Of a DNA stretch of 64,000 nt, positions 37,179 to 47,899 are shown piece by piece; position 1 is the first letter of the stretch; each line of letters begins with the position of its first letter. The notes beneath the pieces were generated by a model. The model was not told the DNA's origin, made no database searches, and worked only from the letters and a program-made list of their open reading frames with translations. The position numbers and the translations under genes were made by a program. This DNA is from Frateuria defendens (GTDB lineage Bacteria; Pseudomonadota; Gammaproteobacteria; Xanthomonadales; Rhodanobacteraceae), in the NCBI RefSeq assembly GCF_001182895.1, contig NZ_LFQR01000030.1:1-64000 (forward strand), written 5' to 3'.

Positions 37179-37758
37179 ATGAAGTGTGATCTCTGCCATC
37201 AGGATGTACCGAAACTCTCGCGCTCCCACATCATTCCGAGAGCGTTGATGCTGTATGGACGGCAGAAAGAAGATAAGGCGCCGTTGTTGCTGATGCTGGC
37301 CGACCAGGATAAGCGGGTTGTTCGGAACCAAAGCGGCATCTACAGCGAAATCGTTTGCCCACTTGTCACCCCACGACGTGTTCAAGCATGTGGATGTGGG
37401 CGACTACCATGCGGAGCGCCTGCGACGAACACTCTTGTCGGCCGAGCCCACCGACCTATCGGACTATCAGGTGGTGCTTCGGGTTGTCCCAACGTTGGAT
37501 GGCTCAGTCATCGTCTCCCCGTTCCGTGAAAAATGGGAAGGGGTGAATGCTTACCGGTTCTACTTCCCTCACATCACGGCCTTCGTCAAGGTCGATAGGC
37601 AACCGTTCAAGAGTGAGTTCCGTATCGGGCGGCTTGGAGCGCTCAGCCATCCGCATGCCATCGTGGCGGATCGCGTTTCACCGTCCGAGTGGCGCATGCT
37701 CGGGAAGGCCGTGTTCGGCCGGGATGCGGAGGTGGAACGATTCACGGCGAAGGGGTAG
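37179..37758 (+). pseudogene. frameshifted zinc-ribbon/HNH-like protein
   Basis: The first part begins MKCDLCHQDVPKLSRSHIIP, with a CXXC and a SHIIPRA motif like those at the start of HNH-type nucleases. AAGGAG lies 8 bases before the ATG. Around 37350 the frame is lost just after SGIYSEIVC, and the remainder continues in another frame (SPHDVFKHVDVGDYHAERLR...SEWRMLGKAVFGRD) to 37758. The expected second zinc ligand pair after EIVC seems deleted along with the frame. A nuclease-like or DNA-binding role was likely; it is now inactive unless the break is a sequencing error. Confidence 0.6.
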
Positions 37759-37782
37759 TCAGCGCAGGAGCATCGCGCGAGT

Positions 37783-37854
37783 CCGGCCAAATTTCGGCCC
37801 GGGCTTCAGACAAGCCGCAGCATGCCCGAGATATACCCCGGCCAATTTCCGGCC
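37783..37854. repeat. two imperfect 17-bp GGCC-flanked repeats
   Basis: CCGGCCAAATTTCGGCC (37783-37799) and CCGGCCAATTTCCGGCC (37838-37854) differ at two positions, and each is nearly palindromic. They lie between the broken zinc-ribbon gene and the tRNA terminator. Purpose unknown; possibly ends of an excised element. Confidence 0.4.
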
Positions 37855-37865
37855 AAAAGGGCACG

Positions 37866-37895
37866 AAAAAGGCCCGCTTTTGAGGGCGGGCCTTT
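37866..37895 (-). terminator. terminator of the tRNA-Pro gene
   Basis: AAGGCCCGC (37869-37877) pairs with GCGGGCCTT (37886-37894). On the minus strand the stem ends in five T residues. It lies about 30 bases past the 3' end of the tRNA. Confidence 0.8.
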
Positions 37896-37925
37896 CATCG
37901 CCAAGCGTTGTAACTGCTTGAATCT

Positions 37926-38002
<77 letters not shown>

Positions 38003-38153
38003 TGGGAGCCGCGTATCTTAGTGGCCTTCTCGCGGCATGGCAACAGGGCGGCGAAGATTTTTCGCAGCGGGCGCGGCCGGGCTGCCGGCGCCCATCTGCT
38101 AACCTATAGGGCTGCCGTCCCACGGCTCTCCGTCATAGTCAGCAGAGGATTTC

Positions 38154-39545
38154 ATGGCGCTTACCCAGGCCCGCACCATGCCCGGTGTGCTCGAGCTTTT
38201 GCCGCTCGACCAGATTGCCTTCCAGCGCATGCTGGACACGATCCGCCGCAACTACGAGCGCTTCGGCTTCCTGCCGGTCGAGACGCCGGTGATCGAGTAC
38301 GCCGACGTGCTGCTGACCAAGACCGGCGGCGAGACCGAGCGCCAGGTGTATTTCGTGCAGTCCACCGGCGCGCTGAGCGCGGCCGACAAGAGCGGGGGCG
38401 AGAAGCCTGACCTCGCGCTGCGCTTCGACCTCACCGTGCCGCTGGCGCGCTACGTAGCCGAGCACGAGCACGACCTTTCCTTCCCGTTCCGCCGCTACCA
38501 GATGCAGCGCGTGTACCGCGGCGAGCGCGCCCAGCGCGGCCGCTTCCGCGAGTTCTACCAGTGCGACATCGACGTGATCGGCAAGGACTCGCTGTCCGTG
38601 CGCTACGACGCCGAGGTGCCGGCGGTGATCTACAGCGTGTTCCGCGAGCTGGACATCGGCCCGTTCACCATCCAGCTCAACAACCGCAAGCTGATGCGCG
38701 GCTTCTTCGAGAGCTTGGGAGTCGCCGACGGCGAGCGGCAGACCCTGGTGCTGCGCGAGGTGGACAAGCTGGACAAGCGCGGCGCCGACTACGTGCGCGA
38801 CACGCTCACCGGCGAGGGCTTCGGCCTCTCCGCCCAGGTAGCGCAGAAGATCCTCGATTTCGTGCAGGTGCGCTCGACCTCGCTGGCCGACGCCTTCGCC
38901 AGGCTCGACGCGCTGGGCCCCGGCCCCGAGGCGATGGAGCAGGGCCGGGCGGAGCTCAAGGAAGTGCTGGGCCTGATCCGCGACTTCGGCGTGCCGGAGA
39001 CGCACTACGCGCTCAACCTCTCCATCGCGCGCGGCCTGGACTACTACACCGGCACCGTCTACGAGACCACGCTCAACGAGCACCCGCAGATCGGCTCGAT
39101 CTGCTCGGGCGGCCGCTACGACAACCTCGCCGGCCAGTACACCAAGTCGAAGCTGCCGGGCGTGGGCATCTCCATCGGCCTCACGCGCCTTTACTGGCAG
39201 CTGCGCGACGCCGGGCTCGTCAACACCGCGCAGAGCACGGTGGACGTGCTGGTGACGCAGATGGACGCGGCACAGCTGCCGGCCTACCTTGCCGTCGCCA
39301 ACGAACTGCGCGCCGCCGGCATCGCCACCGAGGTGGTGCTGGAGGGCGGCAAGCTCGGCAAGCAGTTCAAGTATGCCGACCGCGCCGGCGTGCGCTTCGT
39401 GCTGGTGCTGGGCGAGGACGAGCTGGCCAAGGGCGTGGTCACGGTGAAGGACCTGCGCCGCGAGGACCAGTTCGAGGTGCCACGCAGCGAGCTGATCAAG
39501 ACCCTGCGCGTGGAATTGGCGCAGGCCGAGGTCATCGGCGCCTGA
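38154..39545 (+). CDS. hisS: histidine--tRNA ligase
   Basis: A 463-residue class II aminoacyl-tRNA synthetase. Motif 2 is in [26 protein letters not shown], the histidine loop is [15 protein letters not shown], and GGRYDNLAG forms motif 3 context. A C-terminal anticodon-binding domain of about 95 residues begins at [11 protein letters not shown]. The N-terminus (PGVLELLP) is the variant seen in one of the two HisRS lineages. It is not HisZ: the anticodon domain is present and the HisG in this window is the long, HisZ-independent form. It lies upstream of other histidine genes, as a separate unit. Confidence 0.93.
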   Translation: MALTQARTMPGVLELLPLDQIAFQRMLDTIRRNYERFGFLPVETPVIEYADVLLTKTGGETERQVYFVQSTGALSAADKSGGEKPDLALRFDLTVPLARYVAEHEHDLSFPFRRYQMQRVYRGERAQRGRFREFYQCDIDVIGKDSLSVRYDAEVPAVIYSVFRELDIGPFTIQLNNRKLMRGFFESLGVADGERQTLVLREVDKLDKRGADYVRDTLTGEGFGLSAQVAQKILDFVQVRSTSLADAFARLDALGPGPEAMEQGRAELKEVLGLIRDFGVPETHYALNLSIARGLDYYTGTVYETTLNEHPQIGSICSGGRYDNLAGQYTKSKLPGVGISIGLTRLYWQLRDAGLVNTAQSTVDVLVTQMDAAQLPAYLAVANELRAAGIATEVVLEGGKLGKQFKYADRAGVRFVLVLGEDELAKGVVTVKDLRREDQFEVPRSELIKTLRVELAQAEVIGA

Positions 39546-39669
39546 GCTTGCACGGGCGCCGGCGAAGGCCGGCCCCGCGGCGCGAAGCCGGCACGGGCGG
39601 CGGCCTGGACAGGGTGTCCCGGTGCCGCGCCCGCCGCCCCACAACCCAACCGCCACGCGCGGAGCACGC

Positions 39670-41562
39670 ATGACTGCCAAGACGATATGGCTGGACGGCA
39701 ACAGTCTCACCCGTGAGCAACTGGTGGCGGTGGCGCGCGGCGGCGCGGCGGTGGAGCTCGATCCCGCCCAGCTCGAACACGTGCGGCGTGCGGCGGATTT
39801 CCTGGCCGAGAAGGTCAGCTGCGGCGAGCCCATCTACGGCGTCACCACCGGCTTCGGCAGCAACGCCGACAAGCTGCTCGGCGCGCACCGCCTGCGCGAC
39901 GAATTGCCGGGCGGCCATCCGCACAGGCCCGAGGGCACGCTGCTGGAGGAGTTGCAGCACAACCTCATCACCACCCACGCCGTGTGCGTGGGCAAGCCGT
40001 TGGCCGAAGAGGTGGTGCGGGCGATGCTCGCCATCCGCATCAACACCCTGATGCGCGGCCACTCGGGCATCCGCGTGGAGACCTTGCAGGCGCTGGCCGC
40101 GCTGCTCAACGCCGGCGTGGTGCCGGTGGTGCCGGAGAAGGGCTCGGTGGGCGCCAGCGGCGACCTCGCGCCGCTCTCGCACCTGGCCATCGTGCTGCTG
40201 GGCGGCGGCGAGGCGTTCCACTTGGGCGAGCGGCTCCCGGGCGCCTTGGCACTGGCGCGCGCGGGGCTCGCGCCGATCCGGCTTTCCTTCAAGGAGGGGC
40301 TGGCACTCAACAACGGCACCGCGCAGATGCTCGCCACCGCGGTGCTGGCGCTGGATGCGCTCGAATACCTGCTCGACACCGCCGACCTCGCCGCGGCGAT
40401 GACGCTGGACGCCTTCGCCGGCCGCAGCGGCGCGTTGCGGCCGGAGGTGCACGCGCTGCGCCCGCATCCGGGGCAGGCGGAGACGGCCGAGCATGTGCGT
40501 GGGCTGCTGGCCGGCTCGACCCTGCTCGACATTCCCTACCACCTGGTGCCGCGCTTCAAGCCGTGGTCAGCCGAGGCGTGGAGCGAGCCGGAGGATCAGG
40601 CGCTCAGCTTCGACATCGGCTGGGACTGGGTGCCGGCCAACCAGCGCCACGGGCGCGAGGCGTTCTACGCGCGCTTCCTGCCGTTCAAGGGCGGCAAGAA
40701 GCACCAGCCGCAGGACGCCTACTGCCTGCGCTGCATGCCGCAGGTGCACGGTGCGGTGCGCGATGCGTGGGCGCAGGCGTGCCGGGTGATCGACATCGAG
40801 CTGAACGCTGTCACCGACAACCCGCTGATCTTCCCGGACGCGGAAAACCCGCGCTTCATCGAGGACCAGGTGATCTCCGCCGGCCACTTCCACGGCATGC
40901 CGCTGGCGCTGGTCATGAGCTACGTGAAGGCGGCCATCCCGGTGCTGGCCTCGATCTCGGAGCGGCGGCTCGCCAAGCTGGTGGACCCGGCCACCAACGA
41001 CGGCCTGCCGGCCTTCCTCACCGGCAACGAGGACGGCACCGATTCGGGCTTCATGATCGTGCAGTACACCGCCGCGGCCCTGGTCAACGACCTCGCCACG
41101 CGCGCGCACCCGGCCAGCGTCTACTCGGTGCCCACTAGCGCCAACGCCGAGGACCACGTCTCCATGGGCACCAACGAGGCGCGCCACGTGCTGGAGATGA
41201 CCGAAGACCTCGGCCACGTGCTGGCGCTGGAGCTCTACACCGCCGCGCAGGCGCTGGACTTCCGCCAGGAGATGCTCAACGCAGCCCGCCGCCTGGCCGC
41301 GCGCGGCGACTGGCAGGCGCTGGCGGGCAAGATCGCCAATGCGCCGCGGGTGGATCACCCCAGGTACGCCCAGTTCGTCGATGAAGTGCAGGCACTGATG
41401 GCTGCGCTGGCCGCCGTCGGCGACTTCCACCCCGGCGAGGCGGTGCAGCGCGCCCATGCCAACCTGCGCGAGCAGATCGCCTTCATGCACCGCGACCGTG
41501 CGATGGACGGCGACGTGCGGGCCGTGTGCGAGCTGGTGCGGCGGCGGGCGTTTCGCGGCTGA
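39670..41562 (+). CDS. histidine/aromatic amino acid ammonia-lyase homologue with an insertion
   Basis: A 630-residue member of the HAL/PAL/TAL family, which deaminates His, Phe or Tyr without cofactors. The MIO prosthetic group forms from A162-S163-G164 in GSVGASGDLAPLSH; GVTTGFGSNAD and the C-terminal MGTNEARH are other signatures. The selectivity loop LQHNLITTHAVCVG is closer to HutH than to phenylalanine lyases. It is about 110 residues longer than HutH; part of the excess is an insertion at about 285-343 with PEDQALSFDIGWDWVPANQR. Other hut genes are absent from this window, so the pathway is open: His catabolism or a specialised aromatic product. Confidence 0.85.
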   Translation: MTAKTIWLDGNSLTREQLVAVARGGAAVELDPAQLEHVRRAADFLAEKVSCGEPIYGVTTGFGSNADKLLGAHRLRDELPGGHPHRPEGTLLEELQHNLITTHAVCVGKPLAEEVVRAMLAIRINTLMRGHSGIRVETLQALAALLNAGVVPVVPEKGSVGASGDLAPLSHLAIVLLGGGEAFHLGERLPGALALARAGLAPIRLSFKEGLALNNGTAQMLATAVLALDALEYLLDTADLAAAMTLDAFAGRSGALRPEVHALRPHPGQAETAEHVRGLLAGSTLLDIPYHLVPRFKPWSAEAWSEPEDQALSFDIGWDWVPANQRHGREAFYARFLPFKGGKKHQPQDAYCLRCMPQVHGAVRDAWAQACRVIDIELNAVTDNPLIFPDAENPRFIEDQVISAGHFHGMPLALVMSYVKAAIPVLASISERRLAKLVDPATNDGLPAFLTGNEDGTDSGFMIVQYTAAALVNDLATRAHPASVYSVPTSANAEDHVSMGTNEARHVLEMTEDLGHVLALELYTAAQALDFRQEMLNAARRLAARGDWQALAGKIANAPRVDHPRYAQFVDEVQALMAALAAVGDFHPGEAVQRAHANLREQIAFMHRDRAMDGDVRAVCELVRRRAFRG

Positions 41563-41662
41563 GTGATGGTGCGTGCGGGCGGGTTGGCTGCTCCCGGCTG
41601 GCCTTCGGCCATTTACGCCTTGGGTCGAAGCCGGACATTGCTATCCGCTTATCGCCAACAGA

Positions 41663-42787
41663 TCAATGAATAATCCAGGGATTCAAGGCGACGTGCTCTT
41701 TCGGCATAAAACTCGGGTTGCCGCCACTGAATACGAAATTGGATCGATAGGCCACATCTAGAACCCAGTGCGCAACTTGCTTTGCCTGCTTATGTGATAG
41801 CTTGAACTTGGATCCGTAGTATCTTGATAGGGCTGCTTCCGCGGCAGGGTACATGCGTTGAATTCGTGCATACATGCGGGCGTGCGAAGGCTCCGTGTGT
41901 GACCATTGCAGTAGTCCGTCGTCAACCTGTTTCTTGGAGTTGTAGGTATCACTTTCCGACAGGGCCCAGGGGCGATATGCAGCATTTCTCCAGATATGCT
42001 GGGAGTTCATACGAAGCCTGGCGGTGGGCTGCAGCGTGCCTTGCTCGGGCTCATAACCAAGTGTCTGGTCTAGAAGGCTGGCGAATTCTCTGACTTCTTT
42101 GGGCAGAATGCGTGGCGCTCTGGCCTTGCCTTGATCCGGCCAGAACTTGATCAGACAAGTTGATTGATAGCTGTTGCTGGTGGCCAAAAGTACCTGCCAT
42201 TGGCCGAGCTGTTCGTAAGGCTCATCCACCACGATGATCCAAGGTTTTTGGGTGATTTTGGACCAAAATACGAGTGGCGTTCGCCAGCTACTATCAACCA
42301 AAGGTGAGTAGTGGTGTTGTGAGTTACTTTCAGTGACATCATCACGGAGTTGCGATGGCGTTACGTCATTCGGGAGAACGTAGAGCGAGTACATATCCCC
42401 ACGCCAGCCAGCGCTATCAGAAGTTAGGACAATGCGCCCGGCAGGGGTGGCATCTTTGCCCCAATGAATCTTTGGGTTTGATGGGGCATTTTGACCGCCG
42501 CGCGGGCTTTCGAAGTGATCGGTTTCATCGGCGAGCGCGTCACCACCCGAGATATCTACATCCTTAGCGCCAAGTATCATCGTGCTGGACAGATGGTCTG
42601 GCAGTTGAAGGGGTGCATAAACGTATGTAGAGGTGGATGCGTACATGTGCTTAGCAATGGCCATTGCATCCACACATTCTGGCGCCGACACCTTGCCGGA
42701 CATCCGGGGAGCGATTTGACTGCTTGGCGCTTCCCAGGAAACCAACAATGCAGATACCCCCAACAAAGCCGCGATTGTCCGTTTCAT
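41663..42787 (-). CDS. exported protein of unknown function, AT-richer
   Basis: A 374-residue protein with an N-terminal signal (MKRTIAALLGVSALLVSW). Start at 42787 has AGGAG upstream. The mature chain has regular mixed alpha/beta text with many Trp and Tyr (KPWIIVVDEPYEQLGQWQVL) and no motif I can assign. Codon use and base composition are clearly lower in GC than those of the his genes beside it, which suggests horizontal acquisition. Two further AT-richer genes for exported or anchored proteins lie on the other side of the his operon. Confidence 0.65.
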   Translation of the reverse strand: MKRTIAALLGVSALLVSWEAPSSQIAPRMSGKVSAPECVDAMAIAKHMYASTSTYVYAPLQLPDHLSSTMILGAKDVDISGGDALADETDHFESPRGGQNAPSNPKIHWGKDATPAGRIVLTSDSAGWRGDMYSLYVLPNDVTPSQLRDDVTESNSQHHYSPLVDSSWRTPLVFWSKITQKPWIIVVDEPYEQLGQWQVLLATSNSYQSTCLIKFWPDQGKARAPRILPKEVREFASLLDQTLGYEPEQGTLQPTARLRMNSQHIWRNAAYRPWALSESDTYNSKKQVDDGLLQWSHTEPSHARMYARIQRMYPAAEAALSRYYGSKFKLSHKQAKQVAHWVLDVAYRSNFVFSGGNPSFMPKEHVALNPWIIH

Positions 42788-43112
42788 CTGGCCGCTCCTG
42801 TTTACATTAGTATGCAACAGCCTGGAGCGGTTCTGATGGCGTACAAAGGAAAAATCTGACGGTCACGTGGACGGAAAAACGTCCCTGCTCGTAGAGCCTT
42901 CGTGTCGACCGGGAGGAATGTAAAGGGGGCGCTATGGGTTGGGAGTGGACCTGACCGGAGTGCCGGGAAACCCCGCCTGTCAGCTGGTTGCAAGGCTTGC
43001 CGGCACCGGTCCACATCTGCGCCGTGGCCAGCCGTTTTGGAATTGGCGTTCAACCCGGCCGGCATCCGCGCACTGTGTCCCGATGCCGCATGAACCGCCC
43101 GCCGAGGCCGGC

Positions 43113-43142
43113 TTGCCGCGCTCCCGTCATGGCCTGTAAGAT
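43113..43142 (+). promoter_or_regulatory. candidate his operon promoter
   Basis: TTGCCG (43113-43118) and TAAGAT (43137-43142), 18 bp apart, each match four of six consensus bases. Transcription would begin about 25 bases before the regulator ATG. Confidence 0.45.
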
Positions 43143-43154
43143 GCGCTCCATTGT

Positions 43155-43167
43155 GTTAGCGCGTTAG
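43155..43167. promoter_or_regulatory. GTTAG direct repeat, candidate operator of the TrpR-like regulator
   Basis: GTTAGCGCGTTAG contains GTTAG twice with an 8-bp period. It lies between the candidate transcription start and the ATG, where a repressor would block expression. CTAAC/GTTAG half-sites recall the CTAG-type half-sites of TrpR. The link is inference. Confidence 0.4.
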
Positions 43168-43173
43168 TACATT

Positions 43174-43509
43174 ATGAAGCGTCGCTCGCTGGATCCCGAA
43201 ACCCCGGCCGAGTCGGTCGAGCTCAGCCTCTGCGAGGCCCTGCTGTCGCTGAAAAGCGCCGACGAGATGCTGGCCTTCCTGCGCGACCTGTGCACGCCAG
43301 CGGAGCTGGAGGTGATGGTGGACCGCTGGCGGGTGGTGCCGTACCTGCTCGAAGGGCTGTCGTACCGGGAGATCCACGAGCGCACGGCGGTGAGCATCAC
43401 CACCATCGGGCGGGTGGCGCGCTATCTGAACCAAGGCAACGGCGGCTACCTGGCCGCGGCGGCACGCGGCGCCAAGCGTCGCGCGGCAACGAGGAAAACA
43501 AGAACATGA
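43174..43509 (+). CDS. TrpR/YerC-family regulator at the head of the his operon
   Basis: A 111-residue protein of the TrpR-like YerC/YecD family. The helix-turn-helix is [20 protein letters not shown], preceded by the multi-helix dimer part ([20 protein letters not shown]). The stop TGA overlaps the ATG of hisG (ATGA), so it is made together with the biosynthetic enzymes. TrpR-family proteins of this type control his genes in Firmicutes (HisR), so histidine-dependent repression of this operon is a reasonable inference. No ribosome-binding site is visible before the ATG. Confidence 0.85.
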   Translation: MKRRSLDPETPAESVELSLCEALLSLKSADEMLAFLRDLCTPAELEVMVDRWRVVPYLLEGLSYREIHERTAVSITTIGRVARYLNQGNGGYLAAAARGAKRRAATRKTRT

Positions 43510-44402
43510 AGACGCGCGATCGTTTGCGCATTGCGATGCAGAAATCCGGCCGGCTCACCGAGCCCGCGCTGGAGCTGCTCAAGCGCTGCGGGCTCACCTT
43601 CCGGCAGAGCCGCGACAAGCTGTTCTGCTTCGGCGAGGGCGAGCCGGTCGACCTGCTGCTGGTGCGCGACGACGACATCCCGGGGCTGATCGCGCAGGGC
43701 GTGTGCGACCTCGGCATCGTCGGCCGCAACGTGCTGGACGAATACCGCCTCACTGCCGGCCGCGACGACGCGGCGCCGCTGGCGGAATGGCGCGAGCTGG
43801 GCTTTGGTCGCTGCCGGCTCTCCATCGCCGTACAGCAGGAGATGGACTACCAGGGCCCGCAGCAGCTGGCCGGCCTGCGCATCGCCACCTCCTACCCGGG
43901 CCTGCTCGGCGAATGGTTGCGCACGAACGGCGTGGACGCCTCGGTGGTGACCCTGGCCGGCTCGGTGGAGATCGCGCCCAAGCTCGGCACTGCCGACCTC
44001 ATCTGCGATCTGGTGCAGAGTGGCGGTACCCTGGTGGCCAACCAGCTGCGCGAGACCGATGTGCTGCTGGAGAGCGAGGCGGTGCTGGCCGGCCCCAAGG
44101 CGCTGCCCACCGACGAGCGCGGCGACCTGATCGAGCTGTTGCTCAAGCGGCTGGACGGCGTGATCCAGGTGCGCGAATCGCGCCTGCTGCTGTTGCAGAC
44201 CTCGCGCCACACGCTGGATGCGGTGGTGCGCCTGCTGCCGGGCGGCCCGCAGCCGACCCTGCTGCCGGTGGCCGGGCAGCCCGACCAGCTGATGCTGCAG
44301 GCGCTGTGCGCCGGCGAGGTGAGCTGGCGCGAGCTGGAAGAGATCAAGAAGGCCGGCGCGCGCGAGATGTTCGTGCTGCCGGTGGAGAAGATGCTCGCCT
44401 GA
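43506..44402 (+). CDS. hisG: ATP phosphoribosyltransferase (long form)
   Basis: A 298-residue enzyme that condenses ATP and PRPP in the first, histidine-inhibited step. This is the long form with its own C-terminal regulatory domain (about 225-298), so no HisZ subunit is needed. The PRPP-binding segment is [16 protein letters not shown]. Start overlaps the regulator stop (ATGA); 28 bases separate it from hisD. Confidence 0.96.
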   Translation: MKTRDRLRIAMQKSGRLTEPALELLKRCGLTFRQSRDKLFCFGEGEPVDLLLVRDDDIPGLIAQGVCDLGIVGRNVLDEYRLTAGRDDAAPLAEWRELGFGRCRLSIAVQQEMDYQGPQQLAGLRIATSYPGLLGEWLRTNGVDASVVTLAGSVEIAPKLGTADLICDLVQSGGTLVANQLRETDVLLESEAVLAGPKALPTDERGDLIELLLKRLDGVIQVRESRLLLLQTSRHTLDAVVRLLPGGPQPTLLPVAGQPDQLMLQALCAGEVSWRELEEIKKAGAREMFVLPVEKMLA

Positions 44403-44430
44403 CGGCGGGCCGCAGCAAGGTCTTGATGGC

Positions 44431-45738
44431 ATGAAACGCATCAACTGGAACGAACTCGACGAAGCGGCGCGCCGCGAAGCACTGGCTCGCCCGGCGCAGT
44501 CGCGCGCGGACGAGCTGCGCCGCGGCGTGGAGCGGATCGTCGCCGACGTGCGTGCGCGCGGCGACGAGGCGCTGCTCGAACTGAGCGCCAAATACGACGG
44601 CGCGCAGCTCTCGCAGATCGAGGTGAGTGCGGTCGAGTTCGACGAGGCCGAGGCTTCGCTGGACGAGGCGCTCAAGGCCGCGATCCGCGAGGCGGCCGCG
44701 CGCATCGAGGTTTTCCACCGCGCCGCCGCGCCGCAGCCGGTAGGCGTGGAGACGGCGCCGGGCGTGCGGGTGGAGCGCATGCAGCGCCCGATCGCCCGGG
44801 TGGGCCTGTACGTGCCCGCCGGCAGCGCGCCGCTGCCTTCCACCGCCTTGATGCTCGGCGTGCCGGCACGCATCGCCGGCTGCCGCGAGGTGGTGCTGTG
44901 CTCGCCCGCGCGCCGCGACGGGCGCTGCGACCCGGCGGTGCTGTACGCCGCGCGCGTCACCGGCGTGCACCGCGTGTTCAAGCTCGGCGGCGCCCAGGCG
45001 ATCGCCGCGATGGCCTACGGCGCCGCCAGCGTGCCCAAGTGCGACAAGCTTTTCGGCCCCGGCAACACCTGGGTCACCGAGGCCAAGCTGCAGGTTTCCG
45101 GCGACCCAGAGGGCGCCGCCATCGACATGCCAGCGGGCCCGTCCGAGGTGCTGGTGATCGCCGACGCCGACGCCGATCCGAGCTTCGTCGCCATCGACCT
45201 GCTCTCGCAGGCCGAGCACGGCCCGGATTCGCAGGTGATCCTGGTGAGCCCGTCGGCCGCGCTGATCGATGCGGCGGCGCTCGAAGTGGAGCGGCTGCGC
45301 GCCGAATTGCCGCGCGCGGCCATCGCCGAGCGCGCGCTGGTGCAGAGCCGGCTGATCGAGGTGGATTCGCTCGAACAGGCCGTGGCGGTGAGCAACCGCT
45401 ACGCGCCCGAGCACCTGATCCTGCAGGTGGCTGCGCCACGCGCGCTGCTCGATGGCATCGAGAGCGCCGGCTCCGTGTTCCTCGGTGCCTGGACGCCCGA
45501 GTCGGTGGGCGACTATTGCAGCGGCAGCAACCACGTGCTGCCCACCTACGGTTATGCGCGCAGCTACAGCGGCGTGTCGGTGGCGAGTTTCCAGAAGCAG
45601 GTGACGGTGCAGGAACTCTCCGCCGACGGCCTGCGCGCCATCGGCCCGTGCACCGCCACCCTGGCCGCGGCCGAACAACTGGAGGCGCACCGCCGCGCGG
45701 TGACGCTGCGGCTGGCGGCGCTGGAGGCGACGGCATGA
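44431..45738 (+). CDS. hisD: histidinol dehydrogenase
   Basis: A 435-residue zinc enzyme that oxidises L-histidinol twice to L-histidine with NAD+. The family signature is intact ([25 protein letters not shown] with the catalytic Glu-His pair) and the length is typical. TGA overlaps the ATG of hisC (ATGA). Confidence 0.97.
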   Translation: MKRINWNELDEAARREALARPAQSRADELRRGVERIVADVRARGDEALLELSAKYDGAQLSQIEVSAVEFDEAEASLDEALKAAIREAAARIEVFHRAAAPQPVGVETAPGVRVERMQRPIARVGLYVPAGSAPLPSTALMLGVPARIAGCREVVLCSPARRDGRCDPAVLYAARVTGVHRVFKLGGAQAIAAMAYGAASVPKCDKLFGPGNTWVTEAKLQVSGDPEGAAIDMPAGPSEVLVIADADADPSFVAIDLLSQAEHGPDSQVILVSPSAALIDAAALEVERLRAELPRAAIAERALVQSRLIEVDSLEQAVAVSNRYAPEHLILQVAAPRALLDGIESAGSVFLGAWTPESVGDYCSGSNHVLPTYGYARSYSGVSVASFQKQVTVQELSADGLRAIGPCTATLAAAEQLEAHRRAVTLRLAALEATA

Positions 45739-46835
45739 GCGTGCTCGACCTCGCCCGCCCCGAAATCCGCGCCATGCAGCCGTACGCCTCGGCCCGCGTC
45801 GAGGCCAGCGGCGGGCAGGTGATGCTCAACGCCAACGAATCCGCCTGGCCGCCGGTCGGCGAGGAAGCCCTCGGCTGCAATCGTTACCCCGACCCGCAGC
45901 CGGCCGCGCTGGTCGCCGCGCTGGCCGCGCTCTACGGTGTGCGCGCCGGACAGGTGCTGGTGGGCCGCGGCAGCGACGAGGCCATCGACCTGCTGGTGCG
46001 CGCCTTCTGCCGCGCCGGCCAGGACGCGATCCTGATCAACCCGCCCACCTTCGGCATGTACGCCGTCAGCGCCCGCGTGCAGGACGCGGCGGTGGTCGAG
46101 GTGCCGCTGGACGCACAGTACCGCCTCGACGTGGACGCGGTGCTCGCCGCCTGGACGCCGGCGGTGAAGCTGGTGTTCGTCTGCGCGCCCAACAACCCGA
46201 CCGGGCAGGGTGTCGAGCCGGCCGAGATCGAGCGCCTCGCCGTGGCCTTGCAGGGCAAGGCCGTGGTGGTGGTGGACGAGGCCTACCTCGAGTTCGCCGA
46301 GGGCGTGCCGAGTGCGATCGGCCTGGTCGATCGCTATGACCACGTGGCCGTGCTGCGCACCTTGTCCAAGGCCTGGGCGCTGGCCGGCGCGCGCGTCGGC
46401 ACGCTGATCGCCCACCCCGAGGTGGTGGGCCTGCTGCGCCGGATCATGGCGCCGTACCCGCTGCCGCTGCCGTGCGTGCGCGCGGCGCTGGAGGTGCTGG
46501 CGCCGGCCGGCCAGGCCGAGGCGCTCGCGCATGTGGCGACCGTGCTGGCCGAGCGCACGCGCATGGCCGCGGCCCTGGCGAAACTGCCCGGCGTGCGCGA
46601 AGTGCTGCCCTCGCAGGCCAACTTCCTCGCGGTGCGCTTCGACGACCCGGGCGCGGTCTACCGGCAACTGCTGGATGCCGGCATCGTGGTGCGCGACGTG
46701 CGCAAGTACCCGACCCTGGGCGACGCGCTGCGCCTGACCATCGGCACGCCGGCGGAGAACGACCGCGTGCTCGACGTATTGAACCGCACGGCCGCCGCGG
46801 GGCAGGCCGCCTCTTCGGCAGTGAGTGGACGTTGA
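45735..46835 (+). CDS. hisC: histidinol-phosphate aminotransferase
   Basis: A 366-residue PLP-dependent class I/II aminotransferase. The PLP lysine is in [14 protein letters not shown], with NPNNPTG-type text (CAPNNPTGQ) and [10 protein letters not shown] upstream. It converts imidazole-acetol phosphate to histidinol phosphate using glutamate. Stop and the next start share one base (TGATG). Confidence 0.96.
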   Translation: MSVLDLARPEIRAMQPYASARVEASGGQVMLNANESAWPPVGEEALGCNRYPDPQPAALVAALAALYGVRAGQVLVGRGSDEAIDLLVRAFCRAGQDAILINPPTFGMYAVSARVQDAAVVEVPLDAQYRLDVDAVLAAWTPAVKLVFVCAPNNPTGQGVEPAEIERLAVALQGKAVVVVDEAYLEFAEGVPSAIGLVDRYDHVAVLRTLSKAWALAGARVGTLIAHPEVVGLLRRIMAPYPLPLPCVRAALEVLAPAGQAEALAHVATVLAERTRMAAALAKLPGVREVLPSQANFLAVRFDDPGAVYRQLLDAGIVVRDVRKYPTLGDALRLTIGTPAENDRVLDVLNRTAAAGQAASSAVSGR

Positions 46836-47899
46836 TGAGCCGCAAGATCCTTTTCCTCGACCGCGACGGCTGCCTGATCGAGGAGCCGGCCGACGAGCAG
46901 ATCGACAGCTACGAGAAGCTGGCCCTGCTGCCCGGCGTGATCGCCGCCTTGCAGCGCTGCGTGGCCGCCGGCTACGAACTGGTGATGGTGACCAACCAGG
47001 ATGGCCTGGGCACCGACAGTTTTCCGCAGGCCCATTTCGATGGCCCGCACGACCTGCTGATGCGCATCCTCGCCTCGCAGGGCATCCGCTTCCGCGAGGT
47101 GCTGATCGACAAGAGTTTCCCGCACGAGGGCCTGGAGACGCGCAAGCCCGGCGTGGGCATGCTGCGCCACTACCTCGCCGACGACGGCTGGAGCCGCGCC
47201 GCCTCGGCGATGGTGGGCGACCGCGAGACGGATTTGCAGCTCGCCGCCAACCTGGGCGTGCGCGGCTACCGCGTCGGCCCGCAGGGCCTGGGCTGGGAAG
47301 CGGTGGCGCATGCGTTGCTCGACGCGCCGCGCACCGCCACCGTCACGCGCAACACCAAGGAGACGCGCATCACCGTGAGCGTGGACCTGGACCGCGTGGC
47401 CGAGCCCAAGGCGCACACCGGCCTGGGCTTCTTCGACCACATGCTGGAGCAGATCGGCAAGCACGGCGGCTTCGCGCTGGAGCTGACCTGCGAGGGCGAC
47501 ACCCACATCGACGAGCACCACACCATCGAGGACTGCGCGCTGGCGCTGGGCCAGGCGCTCAAGCAGGCGCTGGGCGACAAGCGCGGCATCGGCCGCTACG
47601 GCTTCTCGCTGCCAATGGACGAGAGCGCCGCCGACGCGCGGCTGGACCTCTCCGGCCGGCCGTACTTCGTGTTCGAGGGCAGCTTCCCGCGCGAGCGCGT
47701 GGGCGAGGTGCCCACCGAGCTGGTGCCGCACTTCTTCCGCTCGCTGTGCGAGACGCTCGGCGCCAACCTGCACCTGTCGGTGCGCGGCGACAACGCGCAC
47801 CACATGGTGGAGGCCTGTTTCAAGGTGGTGGCCCGCACCCTGCGCCAGGCGATCCGGCGCGAGGGCAGCGAGCTGCCCAGCACCAAGGGGACGTTGTAA
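46835..47899 (+). CDS. hisB: bifunctional histidinol-phosphatase/imidazoleglycerol-phosphate dehydratase
   Basis: A 354-residue fusion of two pathway steps. The N-terminal HAD phosphatase (about 1-160) has D9 and D11 in [11 protein letters not shown]. The C-terminal IGP dehydratase (about 165-354) has the manganese-binding [13 protein letters not shown] and [12 protein letters not shown]. The fusion is typical of gammaproteobacteria. The stop TAA shares its last base with the ATG of hisH. Confidence 0.97.
   Translation: MSRKILFLDRDGCLIEEPADEQIDSYEKLALLPGVIAALQRCVAAGYELVMVTNQDGLGTDSFPQAHFDGPHDLLMRILASQGIRFREVLIDKSFPHEGLETRKPGVGMLRHYLADDGWSRAASAMVGDRETDLQLAANLGVRGYRVGPQGLGWEAVAHALLDAPRTATVTRNTKETRITVSVDLDRVAEPKAHTGLGFFDHMLEQIGKHGGFALELTCEGDTHIDEHHTIEDCALALGQALKQALGDKRGIGRYGFSLPMDESAADARLDLSGRPYFVFEGSFPRERVGEVPTELVPHFFRSLCETLGANLHLSVRGDNAHHMVEACFKVVARTLRQAIRREGSELPSTKGTL

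Larger units (their letters stand above)
42788..43173. other. region upstream of the his operon
   Basis: No gene is seen in 386 bases. It contains a small hairpin GGACG-GAAAAA-CGTCC at 42869-42884 and, at the right end, the candidate promoter and operator of the his operon. No histidine-rich leader peptide or attenuator was found. Confidence 0.5.

Noticed and set aside
38154-39545. Possible HisZ regulatory subunit instead of HisRS
   Set aside because: An anticodon-binding domain and all synthetase motifs are present, and HisG is the long form.
42869-42884. GGACG-GAAAAA-CGTCC hairpin as a his attenuator
   Set aside because: It lies 290 bases before the operon, has no His-codon leader and no T-tract.
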